Assembly (NCBI GenBank): GCA_006386115.1
Contig: VFIW01000008.1
Span: forward strand, 868,001-932,000
Origin: Globisporangium splendens
Taxonomy: Eukaryota > Oomycota > Peronosporomycetes > Pythiales > Pythiaceae
Reading direction: 5' to 3'
Length of the DNA: 64,000 nucleotides
Each line of letters starts with the position of its first letter. Position 1 is the stretch's first letter. This document shows positions 29,901-40,119 of this stretch, one piece after another. The notes under the pieces are model-generated. The model was given only the letters and a program-made list of their open reading frames with translations, was not told the DNA's origin and did no database searches. The position numbers and the translations under genes were made by a program.

Positions 29901-32364
29901 GATTCTTTAAGAACAGCGAGCTGCCCGCGCAGCACAACTTTCCATCGGCGACAATCGCGATCCGGTCTCCGAGAATGTCGGCTTCGTCCATGAAGTGGGT
30001 CGTCAGCACGATCACACGGTCTTCGCGGTTCTTCTGGAGCAGGTTCCACGTGAATCGACGCGAGTACGGGTCCATGCCGGACGTCGGTTCGTCCAGGAAC
30101 ACGAGTTTGCTGTCGCCAATGAACGCGATCGCGACACTGAGTTTGCGCTTCTGGCCGCCCGAGAGTTCCTTGGACTTCACGTGTCGCGTCTCTGTGAGCC
30201 CGACATCTTCGATGATGTTGTCCACGTCTTGCTGCAGCCGGTGCGGCGCAACGTTCTTCATGGTGCCAAACAGCCGCAAGTGCTCTTCGACCGTGAGATC
30301 ATTGAAGAGCACGTCGTGTTGCGGACAAATGCCGATGATGCGACGCAGCTCGTTGAAATTGTGGCGGATGGATCGCCCGTACAGCGTCGCGTCACCTGCC
30401 GTGGGCTCGATGAGCCCCGTGAGCATCGAAATCGTCGTCGTCTTGCCAGCGCCATTGTGACCCAGCAGCGCGGTGATCTGGCCGCAGTACATGGACAAGT
30501 CGAGTCCCTCAACCGCCACTTTCTCTTCACCGTCCTCCAGCGTGAACGTTTTACGGAGACCTCGCAGTTGGAGACACGTTCCCTTTTGCTCTTGCACCTG
30601 CAAGACTGCATTCACGGGCTCGACGTGATCCAGCACCTCCGTTCGAGAAGGAGGCGGATTCAAGGTGATCGATTGCTGGTCCACGGAGCGCGTGCTGTCC
30701 ACAAACTTGAGATAGGCGCCTCCACTCTCGCGAGGCGTAGCCCCGTTTTCCCCTGTGATGGCATTCGTCACAGAGCTGCGACCGCTGAACCAGTACGATT
30801 TCTGCAGGAAGAAGTAAAATGGTTTGCGCACTCCATACTGCTGCGGTAGCACTTGCTCAAAGTACCACCCCAGCACGACAAAGATGAACGAGTCCAGCAC
30901 CAGGAACCAGCTCATGGCCGACGCCGTCGGCACGGTCACAGGGCTTTGAACAATTCCAATCGAGTACGAAAAGCCCATGCCGAGCTGCGCGTGGCGCAGG
31001 ATCTCGTCGATCGCGAGCGCGAACGCCGTCGGCGCGCACAGCGCGGCCCAGTACTTGGGACCGTTCTTCTCGGGCTGCACCGCGAAGAACGGGAAAAACA
31101 GCAGCAGCCACACGAGCACGGACACAATCGCCGCGGTCCGGGATTTGTTGAAGAACGGCGTGATGCAGTAGCTGAAGCTCACGATCGCGAGGCTTAGCGC
31201 CCAGAACAGGAACACGAGCGTCGCGTACTCGGCGTTCGGGAACACTTTGCCGAACTTGAGCACGGCCGCGATCGCGAACGACAGCGGCGTGGACAGGATC
31301 GCGCTCGTGAGGCACCACGAGCAGAGCAGCGAAAAGTCGGAGAGCCCCATGATCTTCATGACTTCGCGGATCCGGTTCTCCTTCTCGATCACCATGGTCG
31401 TCGTGGCGGTCGACACGAACTTGATGTAGCTCACCAGAAAAAACAGCCCCAGTACGGACTGCCCGCTGGTGTAGAAGGACAAGAGCGTGCTCGTCGGCGC
31501 GCCTAAGTCCGTCGCCGAGAGAGAGCGGAGATCCGTGCACAGGATCGTCGAGTTTAGCCGCGCAGCCTCCGTGGTCGTCCGACCGCTGCCCCCGGACCGG
31601 AAGATCGTGTCGAGGTTGGCGAGGATGAGCAGCGCGCATACCAGCAGCAGCGGCAGCAGCTGCTCCATGACGAACGCGACGGGCTTGCGGCGCCGCAGCA
31701 GTAGGTTCTTCCACACGAGGTTGGTCACTTGGCGCCACGACGCGAGGAACGCCTGCCAGTGCGTCGCCGAGGCCGCGGCGAAGCGTGCTTCCAGCGCCTC
31801 CATGTCTTGTAAATTCGTAGTTGTACTCGCGTCCTTTGACGTGCGACCGCGGACGGCGTGCCGGGAGAGCAACATGACGGCGCCAAACACCACGGCGATC
31901 GCGGCCGTCGCGACCACGAGGCCCGCGTTCTCGGCCGAGAGCGTGTCACACTGGTGCTGGTACGTGAAGGTCTCGTCGAGCACGGTCTTGCAGCTGGCGA
32001 TGTCTTCAGGCGCGCCGCTCGACACCTGGCACGCGTGCATCTCCCGGACCGCGGAGCAGCACGACGACGACGCGAAGATCGTGGGCTTGGAGCACATGAG
32101 ACCGCACGTACCCGTCTGCGCGTCGGCGTCATTGGCGATCGCACGCACCAGCTCGCTCAGCGCCGCCGTGCTGTTTCTGGAACTGTTGGTTTGGACAAGC
32201 GCAAAGAGCCCCGAGTTCATGACGCACGACGCGTACGGGAAGTCGGAGACCACGACGCGCTGCACGCACTGCGCGAGCGTCGCCAGCGCCGCAGTCGTGG
32301 CCGTCGACGTGGACGACGAGCCGTCGTCCGTAGCCGTCGAGGGCGTAGGCGTGTTGTCCGCCAT
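26902..32364 (-). CDS. full-length ABCA-family transporter
   Basis: 1820 residues, a single exon, arranged TMD1-NBD1-TMD2-NBD2 as in ABCA lipid/sterol exporters. An N-terminal TM and a long Cys-bearing extracellular stretch come first, then about five TMs (SVLGLFFLVSYIKF, VSVLVWLLLFFPFFAV and others). NBD1, around residue 633: Walker A GHNGAGKTT, signature LSGGQKRKLS, Walker B LVFLDEPTSGMD. TMD2 has a large Cys-rich loop (CEIGVVDCDALACC) before its TM bundle. NBD2, around residue 1444: Walker A GINGAGKST, signature LSGGNKRKVS, Walker B IVFLDEPSTGVD. Both sites look catalytic. ABCA proteins move lipids across plasma or vesicle membranes; the substrate cannot be told. The ATG at 32364 (MADNTPTPS) is the first in frame. 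Confidence 0.95.
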   Translation of the reverse strand: MADNTPTPSTATDDGSSSTSTATTAALATLAQCVQRVVVSDFPYASCVMNSGLFALVQTNSSRNSTAALSELVRAIANDADAQTGTCGLMCSKPTIFASSSCCSAVREMHACQVSSGAPEDIASCKTVLDETFTYQHQCDTLSAENAGLVVATAAIAVVFGAVMLLSRHAVRGRTSKDASTTTNLQDMEALEARFAAASATHWQAFLASWRQVTNLVWKNLLLRRRKPVAFVMEQLLPLLLVCALLILANLDTIFRSGGSGRTTTEAARLNSTILCTDLRSLSATDLGAPTSTLLSFYTSGQSVLGLFFLVSYIKFVSTATTTMVIEKENRIREVMKIMGLSDFSLLCSWCLTSAILSTPLSFAIAAVLKFGKVFPNAEYATLVFLFWALSLAIVSFSYCITPFFNKSRTAAIVSVLVWLLLFFPFFAVQPEKNGPKYWAALCAPTAFALAIDEILRHAQLGMGFSYSIGIVQSPVTVPTASAMSWFLVLDSFIFVVLGWYFEQVLPQQYGVRKPFYFFLQKSYWFSGRSSVTNAITGENGATPRESGGAYLKFVDSTRSVDQQSITLNPPPSRTEVLDHVEPVNAVLQVQEQKGTCLQLRGLRKTFTLEDGEEKVAVEGLDLSMYCGQITALLGHNGAGKTTTISMLTGLIEPTAGDATLYGRSIRHNFNELRRIIGICPQHDVLFNDLTVEEHLRLFGTMKNVAPHRLQQDVDNIIEDVGLTETRHVKSKELSGGQKRKLSVAIAFIGDSKLVFLDEPTSGMDPYSRRFTWNLLQKNREDRVIVLTTHFMDEADILGDRIAIVADGKLCCAGSSLFLKNRYGAGYNLTLIKANADCDIAAVGNLLKQFVPGAKCLSNFGSEIVFQLPSASSTAFPQMLEALDSKTGELHILQYGISVTTLEEVFLRISQDRDDASALTDPRGSRIKSRISTRSSIPTSEDDKAIDIAPNGPTFWSQYAALTMKRFQIAKRDKKTLLNSVCIPLLFLIILAVLPTIQVADFIPDYAASLPTQAQQDQCPARNITASLLQGQNLTTCLGSFGFSYCEIGVVDCDALACCNAANSVSPFYPCNECVLSQSTPALAAITAQTPCFNNQCLKRNDAKLQVTMNAFLIAIVVMLGFAFIPASIVAFIVREKDPIQDAKGLQLISGANISAYWLSSWTHDVAVVSISVIAAIIIIPLSSRGLNGSDEALAVAVLVISHVLASIPLAYLFSFRFTKHAVAQTSLLVFMLGTGGLLSIFSFLCRIIDFRISSSFTLSSLDRNYLRWLFLLFPGYSLNNGIYEIASRKVSRRSLYGSGRWLPATSSFFGLFEGLGKEACRECWDRNVNGCCIRGVFDVDVGGAPIIYSVLEAVAFTALVFFLENRKLVWRKKSERFAPPRAIPVVDEDDDVAIEREWVETTPPTGEKSVFIRNLHHQYERPRGKIALKNLSLAISKGECFGYLGINGAGKSTTMKVLTGQLAPTDGFVMLGPHNLAFDRNAARRLIGYCPQFDSLHDLLTVEEQLALYARLKGIPNAKVAEAVDQKIKQVGLTEYRDKLTRGLSGGNKRKVSTAIALIGSPQIVFLDEPSTGVDPSSRRKMWDVIASVCAAKDSCVVLTTHSMEECEALCTRVGIMVSGELKCLGSVEHLKQKFGQGFTVEVKLREPPAEAVKQVHEAIVQILQAPSTGSTSITKENVMSICSSLGIEARGQLILNGEGNGWVVDNFLQSNGSIPVDVFSAWWVAETQSEALQSFFQHEFPGSALVEQQGDHFRFQVPKHTLRPSAIFALLEDAKSRLHVSEYGVSDTSLEHIFNNMAAQQEEERGVVRGMYNQQQQA

Positions 32365-34494
32365 GTCGTCGCCGTGTCCGCTTGCTTCGTCTTTCCGGGC
32401 GGATTGCGGAGTGGAGCGGCGTCAGTACAAGCTCACAGACACACGCGCGCGTACGTGTTCAGCGTGTCGTGGACCAAATGGCGGAATGAAGCGAGGCAAG
32501 CGCTTCCTTTAATCGCGCGCGTGCCTTCTCCCATTGGGACTGCCCGCCGACCCTGCCATGTCCTTCCAAATCCAAAAGCGAGGTGCCACTTTGACGTTAG
32601 TACAACTACTTTCGAATACGGTACCCTTTCTAAAACGTCTCATATCTTCATTACACACATTTAGATCATTGTATTGGAAATGCTTTCAATTCGCACTGCA
32701 TCAATGGATTCCCTGTGTAACACGATGAAAGAGGGATGAGTCAAACGCTTGAGGGTGGGAAGTTGGTGATTACGGACTCTTTCTGCGCCACGAAAGCAGA
32801 CCGAGATGGGGGGACGGACTTCTTCTTTTGGAGCGTTCTTGGCGGCGATTAATGGCGAGAGCGTGGCGCAAATAGGTTCGGAAGAAAGAGAAAGCGAATG
32901 CAAGTGGCGAAAGCGAGTGGACTGGTTCCATTTTCTAGCCCCATGCGGACACTTGCCTTCTCGTTTTCTCGAGCACTATGCGAGACTTGAAGGCTTGTGA
33001 GCTCAGTTTTAGTGCTGTTTTGGCTACGATTTAGGCGCGTGTCGCTGACGAAACAAGGATCGGGAGGAAAAGAAAGCGACGAAATGCTCAACAGGAGCTC
33101 AGTCAGTAGCACGGATGAGGCACGAGGTCGGGATCGTGTTGATTGGGCGACTGCGCTGCTGCAGTTTCATTCCCGTTGTTATTCCGCTGCAAGCACTTGT
33201 CGCACTTGATGCATTTCGAAAGTGATGTCCGATACTTTGGTGTAGAACACTAGACGAGCTGCTGCGAAAATGAAGTTGGAACACGTTGTGGTGGCCCTTT
33301 TCTTCTTTCCCAGCAAAGGAAGCTGAAACAAGCTCTTTTGAAAAGCTTCGGGGGCGAAGCGGTTGCTTCACCACTGATGAAGCAACACACAATGGCGATG
33401 AATCATCACCCCGTTGGCGTGTTGAGTTGACTTGGCTACATTGAAGCTTTCGCATTGCGGGTCTTGTCGTTGATGCTGCACAGATCACGGGTGGCTCGCA
33501 TGGGATAGAAAATGATGCCTGCATGCGATTAAAAAACTCATCCAATTGCGAACGCAACATCAGCAGCAGCTGTTTGTTTAACAAAGCACCTCGTTCAAAA
33601 TCACCGCACGGTCCGAGTGAGAGATTTTCGCTGACATTCTCAACTGAATACGTGCAAATGAATGGCTTGGCCATTGTTGCGAGCAAAGTGCCCATCATAC
33701 TGCCTCCCTCCCCCCCCCACACACTGAGCTGCTAAAAATGCTGCTGGAAGAAGTCATCGGCGACTAATCTCATAGTGTCCAAAGCGCACGTGGAATGGCG
33801 ATTATCGAAAGCCATTTCGAATCATTTCGATCAACTAATCACTGGTTCAGCTTCCTGCTTCAGGAGAGCGGTCGGCGATGGGGGAGGGAACGTTTACGGA
33901 CAAAGGCGTGTTTCGCGGAGCTGTCCAACGCGTCACGATTAATCGATGCGCACACCAGAGACAAGCGCACACGATCTCAAACACAAAGACTGAGAAACGG
34001 TTGACATAATCCCAAGTGACGGCACGACTGCTTGATGACGAGTCCACGAATCCATCTCCAGAGGATACAGTAGGATCCGCTTTCGACTTCCGTCCAGTGC
34101 AGCTGATGGCAGCTCCGTTTGCTCCTCCGAGAACGTGGTCGTCATCGGCTCAACATTAAGCAAACGAAATGCAGCCTAGCGAGCATCACGATCTGGGAAG
34201 CATCTTGGGTTGTGGTGTCTCAAGTGCTTCAATCAAGCATCAAGCATGACCAATACGTGCTCGAATAGGATACATATAATTCAGATTTGACCGAAAGTCA
34301 AGAACGTTTTCAAAGTGTTTGCAGAGGCTCCGTAATTTCTAGCAAAATGCACTTCAGCGAGAGAGTACCCCGTAGTGCATGAAGGAAGATGTAAATACTT
34401 CATGCTTGGTCGAGGTCCTCATCGATAAAAGTCTACTGCATTGGCCTCAACAAACTCAATGGGAGGTCTATGGTACGGAGGTGCTACGGTGCGG
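32365..34494. other. intergenic, no supported gene
   Basis: 2.1 kb upstream of the ABCA gene. The longest frame (minus 33099-33722, 207 codons) is low complexity with no motif and no sign of splicing, so it is not called. A C9 run occurs at 33710-33718. The ABCA promoter presumably lies between 32365 and 32700. Confidence 0.35.
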
Positions 34495-35062
34495 TCACGA
34501 CGCACCGAGAAGAACTGCGATCGCAATGGTCATGACAACACCCACGGGCACTGTGTTCATAATGGATCGGACAGCGGACACGGCGACAGTGTCAACAAGA
34601 ACCTTGGCAGACGGCGCAGCAATTGCGCTTGCGACCCTCAACACTCTGGCAGAGTTCTCGAAAAGACGGGTGACTGGCACCACAAGCCCAAGCTTCGCGA
34701 GGTAGGACGCCACAATCAAGATGTCTCGAAGCGCTTGAAGAAGTCTCACAGCACGAATACGATCCTCATACAACGGCCGATGTGTAACTGGAACGCCGCC
34801 AACGCGCGGCTGCAGCAGGAACTCTTGACGAAGAAGTATCATCGGGCTTGATAGTCGACCTGGACTTGAGAAACGCTTGTGCGAACAGAACACACATGGA
34901 AGAACAGCTGCCATGTGGGCTCCTAATGCGGAATGTTGACGAATGAAACCATCCTCCAAGTCTGGGTGTTCTCATTTGGGTCAGATATGCCCAGCAAATC
35001 TGACCCAGAGCAGACCATAGCCCTGCAAGACCGGTGACTGAGCTACACTTGATTGAGTCCAT
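34495..35062 (-). CDS. possible unrecognised small membrane protein (two frames)
   Basis: Low-confidence gene candidate. One frame starts at a good ATG (35062, MDSIKCSSVTGLAGLWSALG, continuing ICWAYLTQMRTP). A second frame (34495-34959) carries a more protein-like stretch: RIRAVRLLQALRDILIVASY, LGLVVPVTRLFENSARVLRV, and a C-terminal hydrophobic segment GVVMTIAIAVLLGAS. The frames overlap at 34766-34959, so an intron or a frameshift would be needed. Amphipathic helices plus a C-terminal membrane segment recall peroxisomal PEX11-type proteins, but no family hallmark is clear and I do not assign it. Confidence 0.3.
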
Positions 35063-35453
35063 TAGTATGCATTAACGACGCACCACCCTCTATCCTCGAA
35101 TCGAGAACATGGATGGTGGTGCATTGCGCGGTTAGCCGAAATGAAGCATTCAGAAAGCATTCAAGAAATGGTAGTACGATATAAGAGCGTTTGCACATAA
35201 ATGCTCTTTCAGTATACATTATAGTCTATCGAGCACCCGCTTAAAAGCGCAAACGTACTTTACCAAACACACACAGCTCGCTCACTTTTTTCAAGAGCAT
35301 ACATACTTTATCGAAGAGCTACACTACTCTGTTGCCACTCCATTTTGTATTGGCGCCATTCGATCGGAAGCAAGAAGCGCAAGCAAGGCGACTGCACGGA
35401 CACCAGCGCCCTCCATAGAGCATCCAAGCGCACGCTAAACGGACAGAGACAAG

Positions 35454-36224
35454 ATGTCCAAGTGGACGAAGAAGGGGCGTATGCCCGCGGGCTACGAGTA
35501 CATCCAACCGGTGATGGACGCGCTGGAGCGCGAGCTGCGCGAGAAGATGAACGAGCCGCACGAGGGCAAGCGCAAGTGCGAGGCGCTCTGGCCCGTGCAC
35601 CAGATCAACTGGCAGCGCAGTCGGTACGTGTACGACATGTTCTACAAGTACAAGCGTATCTCGCGCGAGGTGTATGATTACTGCGTGCGCATGAAGCTCG
35701 TGGACGCCAACCTGATCGCCAAGTGGAAGAAGCCGGGCTACGAGCGGCTCTGCAGCACGTTCGCGATCAACACCAAGAACTACAACTACGGCACTGTGAG
35801 TATCTGTCGCGTGCCCAAGCACCAGCTCTCGGACGATCAGGTGATCCAGGAAAAGCACAGTGGCTGCCGCGGGTGCGCGTCTGGACCTGGCGGGTACCAT
35901 AACATCTTTGGCAACAAGTACGGCCAGTACCTGGCGCGCATCCAGATTGCGCGTGAGAAGAAGCAAGAGGAAGCGCAGGGAGGAGATGTGTGGGCGAATC
36001 GCGATGAGGAGCAGGAATATGAGAGCGGCCGCGAAGATGACGATGAGGAGGAAGAAACGAAGAACGACAGTCGAACAGCATCCACGAAGAAACGAAAGCA
36101 GGATGGTGAAGAAGAGGAACAGAAAGGAGGCAGCGAGTCCGAGTCTGGATCCGATGAAGAAAGCGACGCGTCGGAATCGGAAGAGGAGCCTCAAGCGACC
36201 AAGAAGCAGAAGAAAAGCGATTGA
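35454..36224 (+). CDS. BUD31: BUD31/G10 spliceosomal protein with acidic C-terminal extension
   Basis: 256 residues, one exon; residues 1-150 match BUD31, a component of the spliceosome core. Conserved blocks: PAGYEYIQPVMDALERELRE, EPHEGKRKCEALWPVHQINW, RYVYDMFYKYKRISREVYDY, NLIAKWKKPGYERLC, CRVPK and GCRGC. Family members normally end near residue 144 just after GCRGCSG. Here about 100 residues follow, acidic and Ser-rich with basic KKRK/KKQKK clusters, likely disordered and possibly nuclear-localising. Several zinc-cluster Cys positions of the family are replaced (LCSTFAI instead of CxxC; EKHSGCRGC instead of CTHCGCRGC). CTCGCTCACTTTTTTCAAG at 35277-35295 is Inr-like. Confidence 0.92.
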   Translation: MSKWTKKGRMPAGYEYIQPVMDALERELREKMNEPHEGKRKCEALWPVHQINWQRSRYVYDMFYKYKRISREVYDYCVRMKLVDANLIAKWKKPGYERLCSTFAINTKNYNYGTVSICRVPKHQLSDDQVIQEKHSGCRGCASGPGGYHNIFGNKYGQYLARIQIAREKKQEEAQGGDVWANRDEEQEYESGREDDDEEEETKNDSRTASTKKRKQDGEEEEQKGGSESESGSDEESDASESEEEPQATKKQKKSD

Positions 36225-36369
36225 TAAAGCGCGATATTGCAGCTCCACATTGTGGAAAGCAAGAAAGACAACAGAATACGTTACAACAGCAATAAAGAGA
36301 TCCATTTTTAAGACCAAATGACGAAACGACGTTCACTCGTCCATATACGCTCTTCGTTGGGCTCACAAT

Positions 36370-37461
36370 TTACCAGACTCCAGGACACAATTTCCATTTC
36401 GGGAACTTTCCCTTCAGTTCATTGCGGAACTTGGTGTCGTACCAGTCCGAGTTGAACTTTGCCGACACGCACTGGTTCGTGAGCACCCAGGCGCAGATGA
36501 AATATTGCATCGTGTTGCGACCGCCGGTGACCATTGCGAACGCCACGTAGAGCAGGATCTCGGTCGAGTACAGCGGACACCGGACGTAGTCGAACCAGTC
36601 GCCGTGCGGGATCACGTACTTGTTGTGGTGCTTGCGCTTTTGTGTAGCGATGAGGTAGTTGCAGAGCGCCTGGTGGTATGTCGCGACGACAAAGAGGATC
36701 GTGCCCAGCGAGATGCTCACGCGGCGCATCAGCAATGAGCCATCGCTGTCGTTATAATCATTCGCTGCGTCTGCGTCTGAGAGCACCGCGAGCGCCACGC
36801 ACAGGTAGTGTATGCATCCGAGAACAAAGCCTACAAAGTAAAAAGCGGCATATAAGTATGAGGCTCACCCTATAGGTACGTACTATTCGATGCTGGTTGT
36901 ATCCATTTGTTTACCTCCAATGTGCATCTTGGAGTCGCCAAACTCGGTGATCAACAGCGATTCCATGAATCTCCTGGCGTTGTGGAACGTAAACATGCTC
37001 AGGAACATGACCACGTCGCGGTTGATCTCAATCGTTTGCTGCGGTGGCGCTTTATTTTCACTCTCGCAGGCGACTGGCGCTGACTGCAGCACGCGCAACA
37101 GCGCCTGGATCAGCGGATTGTCCTGCGCGAACAGCACGAGCAACATGATCGTCGCATTATGCAGCGTGCCCAGTAGATAAAACCACGTCCACCAGCTCTT
37201 TCTGATCTATAGCAAGCAGCAATGCCATAACACACATGCACAGGTTACGACACAAGCAATGGCGCAAGTAGAACCACATGATCATCGCAGCCAACGCACC
37301 TCGATTTGCAAGAGTGCAGCGCCGGGGAGCTGTGCGATGGCCGCAGACACACGCGCTTTGCCCGTGAGCGCGAGCCCCTGCACGAACGCGCTCTTGAGCG
37401 TCACCAGCGCGCCGCCGCTGAGCGCCACCCACAGCAGCTTCCACAGCGTGCTCGCGTCCAT
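36370..37461 (-). CDS. SRD5A3: polyprenol reductase / steroid 5-alpha-reductase 3-like
   Basis: Three exons: 37300-37461, 36915-37206, 36370-36830; introns GTGCGT...TATAG (93 bp, phase 0) and GTAAAC...GTAG (84 bp, splitting a Gly codon), 304 residues. Reduces polyprenol to dolichol in the ER for N-glycosylation. An N-terminal TM segment comes first, then KSWWTWFYLLGTLHN. HNARRFMESLLITEFGDSKM is the family's His-Arg-Glu region. The C-terminal steroid-reductase domain has VIPHGDWFDYVRCPLYSTEI, the NADPH/substrate-binding hallmark, and ends SDWYDTKFRNELKGKFPKWK. Head-to-head with the 37784 gene. Confidence 0.9.
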
Positions 37462-37783
37462 TTTCGCCTTTTTCTTCACTTTGTTGCTGTTTCTCGGACC
37501 TTGACTTTATCCACCAATCGTATCATGTTGCATAATATTATTGGCTGAAAATTGTAAGCCAGGTGCGAAATGAACCAATCAGAGTCTGGACTGAGTCTGT
37601 TTGCAGCTCTTCGTCAATGGAAATAGAGATCAGATCAACAGCGACGCCGATCTAAATGCGATGCGCATCATGCGCGATTCTCCTGTCCTTGAGCCTGATA
37701 AACACACGGTTTTCGCCTAGAGCAGCGTTCCATATACACCGCCGTAATAGCTCAATAGCTGACACGTCACTGAATTACCCAAC
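37462..37783. promoter_or_regulatory. divergent promoter region, SRD5A3 / 37784 gene
   Basis: 322 bp between divergent start codons; contains CCAATCGT (37512), CCAATCAG (37573) and ATATTATTGGCTG boxes of CCAAT type on both strands. No coding frame is supported. Whether it drives both genes is not known. Confidence 0.4.
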
Positions 37784-38569
37784 ATGGTGTCTCGCGGGTC
37801 GTCGATCCACCACACGCGCCGCACGTCAAATCCGTTCATGACCACAAGCTCCGGGATCGTCGGCATCAATCTGAACGAGAAAGTCGCCTTCGACGCGCCA
37901 CGGCTATCGAGTCCCTATGGCAATAACAACAGCAACCAGACCTCAGCGTCGGCGTCAAGCAACCCATTGACGGAGTTCATGTACCAGACCACGAGTCGGC
38001 AGCTCGGCGACGGCGTCCGCGTCCACAAGCGATCCAAGCTCAGGCAGTGCATGGACAAGATCACGCTCCACAAAGGTGCCGTATGAAATAACCATGCATG
38101 GTGTTGCTGTATTGTGTTTGCCATTGGCATCATCGATTGATTTAATGCCGCTTCGCTTCTTTGTGTCTCGCAGAAGTGGACGAAAAAGGGATCGTGAAAA
38201 TCCGCCATGTCGACGTCGTGCAGCCCTACGACTGCGCGCTCTCGCCCGAAGAATTGCTGCCGCAGCCGATCGATACGCGCAGTGAGCACCCGCTGTATGC
38301 CACCAGGTACGCTATACTGTCCGAAAGATTGTCTTCTCGCTTGCTTGTGTGTGTTTGATTTCATTGTCGATGTCGCGATCTGATTGCTGGGTTTGTTCTA
38401 TTGCAGCACGCGCGAAGTCGGCGCCGAGAAATCGCAGCTCAAGGTGGAGATGGAGCGCCTGGGGAGACCGAATTCCTTCACGACGTCCTTCAATGGCTTC
38501 CGGTACCGCGACTTTGGCTTGAACACGACGATCACGAAGTCGAAGATCTGCGACCAACTGGACTACTAG
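37784..38569 (+). CDS. unrecognised 195-residue protein, three exons
   Basis: Exons 37784-38075, 38174-38306 and 38407-38569. Both introns are GT-AG (98 and 100 bp) and join in frame (AAAG|AAGTG and CCAG|CACG), which makes a real gene likely. The N-terminus is Ser/Thr/Asn-rich; the middle has KVRIRH-like DEKGIVKIRHVDVVQPYDC and LSPEELLPQPIDTRSEHPLY. The C-terminus is Tyr/Phe/Asn-rich (NSFTTSFNGFRYRDFGLNTT) and ends KSKICDQLDY. There is no TM or signal peptide. The short aromatic Asn/Thr-rich tail recalls small axonemal microtubule-associated proteins, a weak impression only. Confidence 0.75.
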
Positions 38570-38846
38570 GGTCAGATGCTTTTCCTAGAATATCACATAA
38601 TGACATAATAACACCACAATGGCAGGTTACAAGCACAGGTTCTTGTTTTTCAGCGTTCCATTACCATCTTCCCGTGTTTGCTTTGTTTCTTTTGTGTGTG
38701 TTTTTTCTTCTGTGAATATGTGTCATCTGCGCTTTCACCAAAGCATCATCGACCAGACCAATCCCGTTGCAGGGATGGCGTTGCACCCGATAGTGCTCGT
38801 TGTAGCTGCATTCAGTTGGTATAATTGCCGCCGACCGACACGTCAA

Positions 38847-39588
38847 TTAGTCGTAGTCCTTCTTGGAGAAGTCAATGAACACCGTCTCCTTCGCAGGCAG
38901 TGGCGTCATGTCAATATTAATCGCTTCCAAAGGCGACACTTCGACGTCATCCGGGATCACTCCATCAGGGAAGCACACCTAAGAAAAGTAGAGTAATGTG
39001 ATGAGTTCGCATAACGACACGATAAAGCGATCATATTTTGCACAGGCGGACGTACATCTAATGGGATTGGCGCGTTACGCATGAAGCGGGAGCCGCCAGG
39101 CATGTAGTTGAAGACGTATTTGTCTGGGTGGGTGTAGTGCTCCAGCTTCTCCTGCGCCTCACGCACCAATCGCTTCGCAAGACTGTATCGCCATACACAT
39201 TACAAACAAATCACCACAGCACACACCGTCAGAAACACCACCGGAATTCCATCATCCAATTAAATAAACACCGCAATGGCATATACCACACAGCACCATA
39301 TACACCACACAATAGCGTTATCCAATGGATCTATACGCGCACATCCAATGCGAAAATAAAGACGCACCCGGAGGTTGGGTCGAGGTTGCGGTTCTGGTCG
39401 AACTGCGCGCGGATCTTGGTAGCCTCCTCGTTCCAGAGGCGGCGATCGATGATCCAGCTGTCGAGCGTCTTGAGCGACTGCTTGTAGAGGCGCTGCACCA
39501 CCTGCTTGTGCGAGAGCTCCTCCGCGGGCGCGCCGAAGCGGGCCACCACCTCGCGGAAGGTCTTGTTCATGTTGGCGTTCACCTTCAT
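38847..39588 (-). CDS. NDUFB9: complex I subunit NDUFB9 (B22, LYR family)
   Basis: Three exons: 39368-39588, 39056-39182, 38847-38978; introns GTGCGT...TACAG (185 bp, splitting a Gly codon) and GTACGT...CTTAG (77 bp), 159 residues. Accessory subunit of mitochondrial NADH dehydrogenase. Evidence: the LYR-type helix HKQVVQRLYKQSLKTLDSW, RRLWNEEATKIRAQFDQNR, then LVREAQEKLEHYTHPDKY with YMPGGSRFMRNAPIPLD, matching the family order (LYKR..L..ESW; RARF..; AE..HP..Y..P..PGG). The C-terminus is shorter than in animals and ends FSKKDYD. The ATG at 39588 (MKVNANMNK) is preferred over a longer open extension with no homology. LYR proteins pair with mitochondrial acyl carrier protein. Confidence 0.88.
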
Positions 39589-40119
39589 CGTCGCTCGTTT
39601 GGTTCCTTCCGTCGTCGGCCACACACAAAAGACGCAGGAAGAGAGGGGGAGGTGTGGAGGCATATTGGCGGGTGGGCACACACCGGTTCAACGGTTCAAT
39701 GAACCGGTCTATTTGTACATTCAAGTGTAATTTTGATGATTATCAGAAAAGGATCCAAGCAATTTCAAGAATGGACTAGAGAGAAAGAGTGAAGCTCGCT
39801 GTACCCCAGTAAACTGCAACCTCCATTTGTTTTCCAACCAATGAAATTCGCGATCTGATTGTTTCTTTGCCAATCGCAAGGTTGCAAACTTTTGTAGATG
39901 CTTTTTTGCAATTTCGTGCTTCTTTGTCAAGTGGATGCATTGATGCAAAACTCGAGGAAGCAAACAGAAATGGAGGCTGCCTGCGGTAACGAGCCCATAC
40001 ACGCTGTCGAGGCAACAAGCCTCACTTCTCACCTAGCTAGCAGCAAGCAAGTGACCACGAGGTCAGGAATCAAGGCACGCGTGACATCCAACGGATCTTA
40101 TCTCAAAACTCAAGAGATC
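39589..40119. other. intergenic, no supported gene
   Basis: 531 bp between NDUFB9 and the first tetraspan-like copy. Overlapping minus frames of 80-103 codons lack motifs. An ACCGGTTCAACGGTTCAATGAACCGGT-type partial inverted repeat lies at 39682-39708. Confidence 0.35.

Noticed and set aside
27847..32512. Several 200-340-codon plus frames opposite the ABCA gene
   Set aside because: All lie antisense to both ABC cassettes and TMDs; composition is shadow-like.
33099..33722. 207-codon minus frame upstream of the ABCA gene
   Set aside because: Low complexity, no recognisable fold or splice-supported extension; kept as intergenic.
35319..36317. 332-codon minus frame opposite BUD31, hydrophobic in part
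   Set aside because: The hydrophobicity (VFFLLL type) is the antisense of the Glu/Lys-rich tail; not an independent membrane protein.
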